A stretch of 26,256 nucleotides of DNA from contig JAAAIG010000559.1 of assembly GCA_015852425.1 (NCBI GenBank), positions 1 through 26,256 on the forward strand. The letters run 5' to 3'. The translations under genes and the position numbers were made by a program. A model generated the notes under the pieces. It ran no database searches. It saw only the letters and a list, made by a program, of their open reading frames with translations, and was not told the origin of the DNA. The DNA is from Gryganskiella cystojenkinii. Taxonomy: Eukaryota; Mortierellomycota; Mortierellomycetes; Mortierellales; Mortierellaceae. Positions within the stretch are counted from its first letter, which is position 1. Every line of letters starts with the position of its first letter. Positions 20,528-26,256 of the stretch are shown one piece after another.

Positions 20528-21448
20528 CTAATTTAAAGAATAAATTTGGTGGCGTCTTCTCGAACAAACAACAATGGAGAGGAAGGCAAAAAGAGCTCAG
20601 ACAGGGGGGAGCATTCCTGGTTTTCTTCTTAGGTTATTGCCTTGGAATTGTTGCTCTCCAAAGCTCTTTCCTTTTGCTCTTGTAATCAAACCCAACCGGA
20701 TGAGAGCGCAGTGCTCGATGTCTTTTTTATTTTCTGCAGCACCAACCTGCGGGGAAACTGTTCGGCGCAGGTACGCATTCAATTCGGGAGGTAGAGCAAA
20801 ACCACGGAGTTTGAGCATAGATCGTCAACCTTCGTGGTATTTTTACTTCACTCCATTCTAGAGCTGCATGAGGACCTTCTCTTGCTTCCATATCCCCTCC
20901 CGTTCCTCAGCTTGCATACGCATGCGCACCCAAAAAAAAAAAAAGGAACAAAGAGAAACGGGCTGTTTCAAGTGTGTTGCCATCGTTTTGTATCCCCTCG
21001 ATCACAAACTCATCTGGAACTTAGAAATCAAGCTAGGGTGATTTAGTGAAGAGCGGACCGTCAAGGCACCAAGAGCCAGAGGGCTGTAGATTTAGTCTTT
21101 TGTTGGTCCAATGTTAGATCATTTGCTTGGACATGCCCTTCGTCGCTGAATTTTGGGTGAAAAAAAGTAATGATATCCGTCAGAGGAAATAATGACGGAA
21201 AAAGTTAGGCAGACCTACAGGACTGTACCTGCGTTTGTACTTCATGCTGCTACGGCTGTCGCGTGAGAATGAGCATGAAAGGTGAGGGGGACAACAGAAA
21301 AAGTTGCGAGTAGGACAGTTAAGGAAGAATACCCAGGGAAACACGACGGGTAGGTCAGACATGGATGAAAAAAGAACGCGCCCTGAACGTTTCGGGCAGA
21401 GGAGAGAGGCTTGGGGTTTCTTGCTCCTTCTCATTTGTTGCATTGGCA

Positions 21449-21469
21449 TTTTTTTTTTTTTTTTTTTTT
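21449..21469 (+). repeat. Poly-T tract (21 T)
   Basis: An uninterrupted run of T in the far upstream region of the Kre9-like gene. Such tracts often exclude nucleosomes; exact length may be affected by sequencing error. Confidence 0.85.
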
Positions 21470-21790
21470 GGTTTGATATTGCAACATGAATTTTGCACTC
21501 GGAGTTTCTTTTTGTTTTCCACAGAGGATCACCTGCAAAGTCATTATAAGGCTTCCATGTAATGCAAGAGAAAGAGTTGACCTAAAAAGTGGGGGGGGAC
21601 TAAAATGCCATCCTAAAAATAACGAACCAAGTTGTCGGAAAAAAAATAGAACAACCTGCCCCCATTGTTGTTGTTGTTATTGTTTGCAAGATGCCAATTG
21701 TTATTTTAAACAACTGAATCGATTCAAAAGAGTCGGATCCAGGACGGAGCCGCCTTCTTTTGCTTCTCTCCCTGTACTCTCTTTACATCA

Positions 21791-21798
21791 TATAAATA
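21791..21798 (+). promoter_or_regulatory. TATA box of the Kre9-like gene
   Basis: TATAAATA lies 113 bp before the ATG at 21904, followed by a C/T-rich leader. Confidence 0.6.
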
Positions 21799-21903
21799 CC
21801 TGGTAATTCCTCGGCCGCCTTCCTTTTGTTTTCCTTTTTTCTTTTCCCCTCATCGTCCTAAACCCCTCTTCACCACCCTCACACACATACCCTACATAAT
21901 ACC

Positions 21904-22410
21904 ATGAAGATCTCCACTTCTGTCGCTCTCATTGCCACCTCCATGGCTGCTGTCGCCTCCGCTGACATGCTTACGATCAGCTACCCCACCGTCGGTACTG
22001 TCTGGACCGTCGGCCAGAGCGTGTTTGTTATGTGGGGCGGTAACTGTGCTTCAATGGGCCCTGCCAGCAAGAATGTCACAGTCGAAATCGTCAATGGTCC
22101 CGCTGAAGCTGTCAATTTTGTCGCTCCTCTTGGACTGTTGGATTGCTCTGGTTCCTCCCAGCGCCAGTCCTTCAACGTCCCTTCTATCGCCACTTCTGGA
22201 GAGTACGGTGTCCGTGTTCTCACCGACCCCGGTTTCTCCTACACCAACAAGTTCACCATCAACGTCGCCGGTGGTTCGACTCCTCCCTCCGCTGCCAGCA
22301 CCGCACCTGTTGCTTCCCCTACTTCTAAGCCCAACGCTGCTGGATCCGTGGCTGCTAACCTCATGTGGGCCGTTGCCGGTGCCGCCGCTGTTGCCTCCCA
22401 GTTGCTTTAA
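21904..22410 (+). CDS. Kre9/Knh1-like secreted protein with predicted GPI anchor
   Basis: Small cell-surface protein of 168 aa from one exon. A signal peptide covers residues 1-20 (cleavage predicted at ASA-D). Residues 21-122 form an Ig-like beta domain resembling the Kre9/Knh1 N-terminal domain: ISYPTVGTVWTVGQSV near the start, WGG, two cysteines (48 and 81) that could pair, and SGEYGVRVLTD followed by YTNKFTI. One N-glycosylation site is at Asn58 (NVT). Residues 123-148 are rich in Ser, Thr, Pro and Ala, followed by a hydrophobic tail (about 151-168), as in GPI-anchored proteins, with possible anchor residues at 144-148. The family is abundant in fungi and its function is mostly unproven; yeast Kre9 takes part in beta-1,6-glucan formation. 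TATA box, C-ending codons and leader suggest strong expression. Confidence 0.85.
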   Translation: MKISTSVALIATSMAAVASADMLTISYPTVGTVWTVGQSVFVMWGGNCASMGPASKNVTVEIVNGPAEAVNFVAPLGLLDCSGSSQRQSFNVPSIATSGEYGVRVLTDPGFSYTNKFTINVAGGSTPPSAASTAPVASPTSKPNAAGSVAANLMWAVAGAAAVASQLL

Positions 22411-24283
22411 AGGAGTTTGATAACCATCCTAATATAAGATGTTCAAGGCGCGAACACAAAGCACAAGGAGCCTGCCTACTCACAAAAAAACGAGACGACC
22501 ACAATCAACATTCTTTACGACCCCGCCACCATTCACTCCTTATCAAAGGGTTGAGGAGACAGCAAAAAAAAAACTAATAGCATCTTCCCAACCAAAGTCT
22601 ACTGTTTTTTACCTTGTCTTTTCCCGTTCCCGCCACCATCTAAATTTATTTTTTTTTATCTCATATTGTAACAACCATTGTATTAAAGACCTTTCAACCA
22701 AAGATATAGACCATCTTGATCTTGTCCTTGTTCATGTGGAGAAAAAAGAACGCCTCATCATCAACACATCACCAAAGACGTGTCTGTGTGTTGTTTTGTT
22801 TATCAGTGTGATTTTCATATCTGATCGACGCACAAAAACAAAAAACAACGGGGGGTTTGTTTCAATTGGTGATCACGGAACGGTTCTGCCCAATGAATTT
22901 CCTCTCCAGCTTTTTCACTTCCAGCAGGGGGGACAGTTGTGCCGATTTTGCAACACAAACACAGAAGATCGTTGTCGTGCCTTAGGCTTCACGGCTCAAA
23001 GTAAGTTGGCAATAAACAAAAAAGAGCTTTTTCAACAAGATGAGAGGGAAAGAGACTGAGGCAGAAACTGAGTTTGATTACATCTCAAGGTTTATTGTAT
23101 CAGCAAAAGTGAGGAGAGAGCCTTCGACAATTCAAAACACCGCTTGAACCGTTAAAAAATACTACAGAACAGCAGTGAAGTGCAGTGCCATCGAAATATA
23201 GTAAGAGGTGGACTTGCCTCTTGTCTGCACTCTCTTCTCATCTCCTCATTCCTTGCCTCTTTCTACTGGTCGTTTTCTTTCCTGTGCTTTACTCCTCATG
23301 ATTACTCGTTGTCGTGTGTTAAGCTGGCGATAAAAGGACTACAGCCAGGAACCAGCATAGCGCGAGGATCGTCGCATAAAAAGTGTGCGTGTGTGAGTGA
23401 GCGAAAGGAGTAGGCACTGTTCGAGGCTTTACTTCGTCTTCTCTTTTCGTACTTTTTTCTCTCGCCGTCAAATAAATCGCGATGACAAACCCAACAACCC
23501 GTTACGCCCTTCTTATTTGTTCCCTTTCACGCCTTTGCGGCGGTTTAAAAAATTGGGATCAACGTCCCGCATTACATACCCAGTGACTAGTGCATACATA
23601 CGCATGAATCTTAAAAAAATGTGTACAGTATGTATATCTTTTCTACCTTTTTCTTGATCGTGTCATCAAAACACCATCGTCATAAGAGATTCCCTGGTTC
23701 CATGAAGCAATTGTTGACCCCCTCGGTAGGTTCTGGATTTTGGAGATGATTCTGGATCAGACACAAGTCAGACGAACACAATCCTTCTAACTTTCTTTCT
23801 TTCTTTCCTCGGAGCGCGAACTTTCGAAGAATAATGTTTCAAGTTCACCCAAAGAGGAGTGCCATATGATTGTCAAATAAACGTAATAATTGGAGTTGAT
23901 TTGTTACAGTACGTCCATACGCAAGAAAAAAAAGGAAAACTGAATTTTTTTTCTTTTTTCTGGCCGAAGCACTATGTCATTGTGGAGAGATATGAGAGCC
24001 AGAAGGACGCAGGCTGGGAAATAAACAAAATTGTCAAGCTGGCGGTAAGTTGGTTGCTCAACTCTTCATGCCAGCCCGACACAACTCCCATCATTGTACA
24101 TGAAGACATCCAAATTGAGGGGCTTTTGCATTTTCTTATCGAAAAAACACGACCGTCCCACAGAAAAGAAATAATGGCGACGAGACAAGAAAAAATAGAG
24201 TATTATTTGCGAAAAGAATGGATCGCGTGAAAAAAGGCGGGTGAGGTTTATCTACAAGTGCTAGAGTCCTGCTCTGCAGTCCC
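22411..24283. other. Convergent intergenic region between the Kre9-like gene and OPT3
   Basis: About 1.9 kb. It holds the 3' ends of both flanking genes, A-rich and T-rich tracts and a short CTTT repeat near 23788-23806. One ATG-initiated frame of 206 codons (22439-23059) begins 28 bases after the Kre9-like stop but resembles nothing I know. No secure gene is seen. Confidence 0.5.
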
Positions 24284-26256
24284 TCACTGACCCAGACCGC
24301 CAGACTCCCATTTGTCACCGGCAGCACCGCAACGATCGACATGCTTGTAGGGAAAGTTAGGGTAGTCGTCATTGCCTTCGACGTAGTAGTTACCCCACCA
24401 GGATGGGACATCGACCTTGATTTTGGGCGAAATACCGGCGCCGAGGAACAAGAAGATAACCAGACCCGTAAACGCAGCACCAGTATCCAAAGCCGCGGAA
24501 AGAATAAAGATGTACTTCCTCCACCAGTTCTTGTGGTATCTTGCGATATAGAACTGGAAGACGAAGAGTGTGACCAACGAGGACGTAACACCCATTGAGT
24601 AACCGTTGGGGAACGCCCCCATACCTCCAGCAATAATCGCGATGTTAATCTTGGACCAAGGGAACTTGGTGAACTTCTTGGATAAAGCCCAAAGCAAGAC
24701 AGGGACAACGAAACCAATCAAGAAACCGAGGTAGACGAATCCGTACTTGCCATCGAGGGCGAACATCCTGGCAGGTCCAAGCGCACCATAGATCAAACCG
24801 GAACCCCAGTAGGTCTGGATACGTTGACCCGTCCACAAACCGTTAGGGTCGGGCTTGGTGTTATCGAGCGCAGCACGCTGAGAGTCGATGATCAAGATCA
24901 TGGTAAAATAGTTGAAGAGCGAACCAACAAGGGTGCCCCAGAATTGACCGACAAACATAGCACGAGGAGGGATCTTCATGTAATGACCGAGCTTGAGGTC
25001 CGTCATCAACTGGAGGCACTGAGCCATGGCCATGTAACCGTAGCACTTGAAGACCATGTTGGCGATAGGCTTACCGGGCCAGATGTAACCACAGACCAAT
25101 TCTGTGATGACGTTCAAACCGGGACCGTAACCCGTGATCGCATTCATGACACCGATGGGGAGGGTCAAGGCCCAACCCATGAACAAGGCGAGGAGAAGAC
25201 CATACCAAGGCAGCTGAGTTCCGTAAAACTCGCAGACCAAGCAAGCAGCGACGGCCATGATGACGTAGAAGATGGCGTACCAGAGCTGAGGGACTTCGGG
25301 GTAAGCTCGCATCATCTTGGTGTGGATATCGACCTCGGACGAGTTGAGGGCACGTTTCCAGTTGGCCCAGATCTCGGGACCATGGAAACAGACAACATGA
25401 GAGATACAACCAGCCAAGGCAATGAAACTGTACATGAATCCGAGGGCGTACATGGGTGCCATGTTGGCTGGGGGACCGGCATCATACATGGTCTCATTGA
25501 CAGAATAATCCTTCAGCAAGAACTTCCTGATCTGGAACTGAGTACCGTTTTCGTAGAAGAGTTTGGAGGTCAAGGGCGTGCCGATAGTCTTCATGCCCAT
25601 CGAATTATTCAACCAGAGGATGGGGAAGATGATCCAGTAACTCAGAACCACACCTCCATAGGAGCAGAGCTGAGCAGCAAGAGGAAGGTACATTGTCGCA
25701 CCACCGATTGAGCTCCAATCGAACGACAGGGAAAGGATGCCGGAACCAGAGCGGGAAGAGAAGAAGGCCCAGAAATTGTGGTTGAAGGGGTTGATCCAGC
25801 ACAACCAGTCAAAGTATATCAGAATCGGGGCCAACCACTGGGGCAAGAACTGATACAAGAACATACCGCCGCACACGACCCAGAAGAACTTCATACGGGA
25901 CCAACCACGGACCATGCGGATGCGACTGTAATCGTCAGTCTTGTGCATGGCGTTGTAGAACACGACCTGGACCAAGTTACCCCACCAGACCATCTCAGCT
26001 GGGTAAACAAGGTACTTGCGGAGCATACCAGCCATACCATAACCACAACTCTGAGTGGTGATGATCATGAGAAGCGAACCCAAAGCGTTGACACGGAAAT
26101 CCAAAAAGAGATCAGTTGCAGCCAAAATATCGATCGCGTAAGCCGAACCGGCACCGGTTCCGACTGCGATACCGATCAAGGCATGCTCCTTGATGTTGAA
26201 GGGACCGGGGTTCAAGGAGTAATCGCTACCGAAGATCGAGATCTTGGTCGTAGGCA
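24284..26256 (-). CDS. OPT-family oligopeptide transporter (copy 3), 5' end missing at window edge
   Basis: Third paralogue of the tandem OPT pair, on the opposite strand and truncated only by the right edge. The visible part is 656 codons plus a partial one, from PTTKISIFG just before NPGPFNIKEH to a TGA at 24286-24284. KIPPR occurs in the conserved context LGHYMKIPPRAMFVGQ. The C-terminus keeps the shared WWGNYY and VDRCG elements. No intron interrupts the visible part; in particular CYGYMAM is continuous, unlike copy 2. About 110-120 N-terminal residues, including the acidic tail and probably the shared first intron, should lie beyond 26256. Codon use is strongly C-ending, like copy 1. Role: proton-coupled peptide import at the plasma membrane; substrate unknown. 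Confidence 0.95.
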   Translation of the reverse strand, partial: PTTKISIFGSDYSLNPGPFNIKEHALIGIAVGTGAGSAYAIDILAATDLFLDFRVNALGSLLMIITTQSCGYGMAGMLRKYLVYPAEMVWWGNLVQVVFYNAMHKTDDYSRIRMVRGWSRMKFFWVVCGGMFLYQFLPQWLAPILIYFDWLCWINPFNHNFWAFFSSRSGSGILSLSFDWSSIGGATMYLPLAAQLCSYGGVVLSYWIIFPILWLNNSMGMKTIGTPLTSKLFYENGTQFQIRKFLLKDYSVNETMYDAGPPANMAPMYALGFMYSFIALAGCISHVVCFHGPEIWANWKRALNSSEVDIHTKMMRAYPEVPQLWYAIFYVIMAVAACLVCEFYGTQLPWYGLLLALFMGWALTLPIGVMNAITGYGPGLNVITELVCGYIWPGKPIANMVFKCYGYMAMAQCLQLMTDLKLGHYMKIPPRAMFVGQFWGTLVGSLFNYFTMILIIDSQRAALDNTKPDPNGLWTGQRIQTYWGSGLIYGALGPARMFALDGKYGFVYLGFLIGFVVPVLLWALSKKFTKFPWSKINIAIIAGGMGAFPNGYSMGVTSSLVTLFVFQFYIARYHKNWWRKYIFILSAALDTGAAFTGLVIFLFLGAGISPKIKVDVPSWWGNYYVEGNDDYPNFPYKHVDRCGAAGDKWESGGLGQ

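Larger units (their letters stand above)
20422..21903. other. Divergent intergenic region between SDHAF2 and the Kre9-like gene
   Basis: About 1.5 kb containing both promoters. It holds the GTCACGTG box near SDHAF2, a run of 21 T at 21449-21469, and a TATA box and C/T-rich leader before the Kre9-like gene. No gene is seen. Confidence 0.55.

Noticed and set aside
23859..24230. 123-codon frame just before the OPT3 3' end
   Set aside because: It opens at GTG rather than ATG, includes a poly-A/poly-T stretch and resembles no protein family.
24824..25711. 295-codon open frame antisense to OPT copy 3
   Set aside because: Same explanation as for copy 1: a shadow of a codon-biased gene.

Overview
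The window reads as nuclear DNA of a filamentous fungus. Protein-coding genes are interrupted by many short spliceosomal introns (about 90-390 bp, GTAAGT-like donors, pyrimidine-rich tracts before most AG acceptors). Leaders are CT-rich and TATA boxes sit 110-190 bp before start codons. The gene set (OPT peptide transporters, a Kre9/Knh1-like GPI protein, an Rvs167-type BAR-SH3 protein) is fungal. Gene style and the local expansion of OPT transporters suggest an early-diverging lineage such as Mortierellomycota/Mucoromycota; this is inference, as no rRNA or other marker is present.

Layout. 1-3494: gene-poor; an imperfect, long-spaced inverted repeat (arms 107-340 and 954-1284), then the promoter of the first transporter. 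3495-5873 (+) and 7801-10341 (+): two tandem OPT oligopeptide transporter paralogues, both predicted at 761 aa, sharing their first intron position; the second copy carries an extra intron. 11122-13514 (+): a cyclin that best fits the cyclin-Q (CDK10 partner) family, with large low-complexity insertions. 14002-15431 (-): a seven-exon Prx5/Ahp1-type peroxiredoxin. 15833-18747 (+): an eight-exon BAR-SH3 protein (Rvs167/Hob1/amphiphysin type) with a KPWQ-repeat linker. The last two genes are divergent, share a promoter of about 400 bp, and both begin with coding exons of only 8-9 nt. 19885-20421 (-): succinate dehydrogenase assembly factor 2. 21904-22410 (+): a small secreted Kre9/Knh1-like protein with a GPI-type tail. 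24284-26256 (-): a third OPT paralogue that runs off the right edge.

These genes do not form one pathway. OPT transporters import small peptides. The BAR-SH3 protein probably acts in endocytic membrane bending, the Kre9-like protein in the wall, the peroxiredoxin in peroxide defence, SDHAF2 in complex II assembly and the cyclin in CDK control. The main local theme is duplication of OPT genes: two head-to-tail copies plus one inverted copy about 14 kb from the end of the second.

I saw no convincing tRNA, rRNA, CRISPR array or autonomous transposable element. The most unexplained structures are the inverted repeat near the left end, the paired tiny first exons at the divergent promoter, the KPWQ repeats, and a 206-codon ORF just 3' of the Kre9-like gene. 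All exon boundaries were assigned by hand from splice consensus, reading frame and family conservation.
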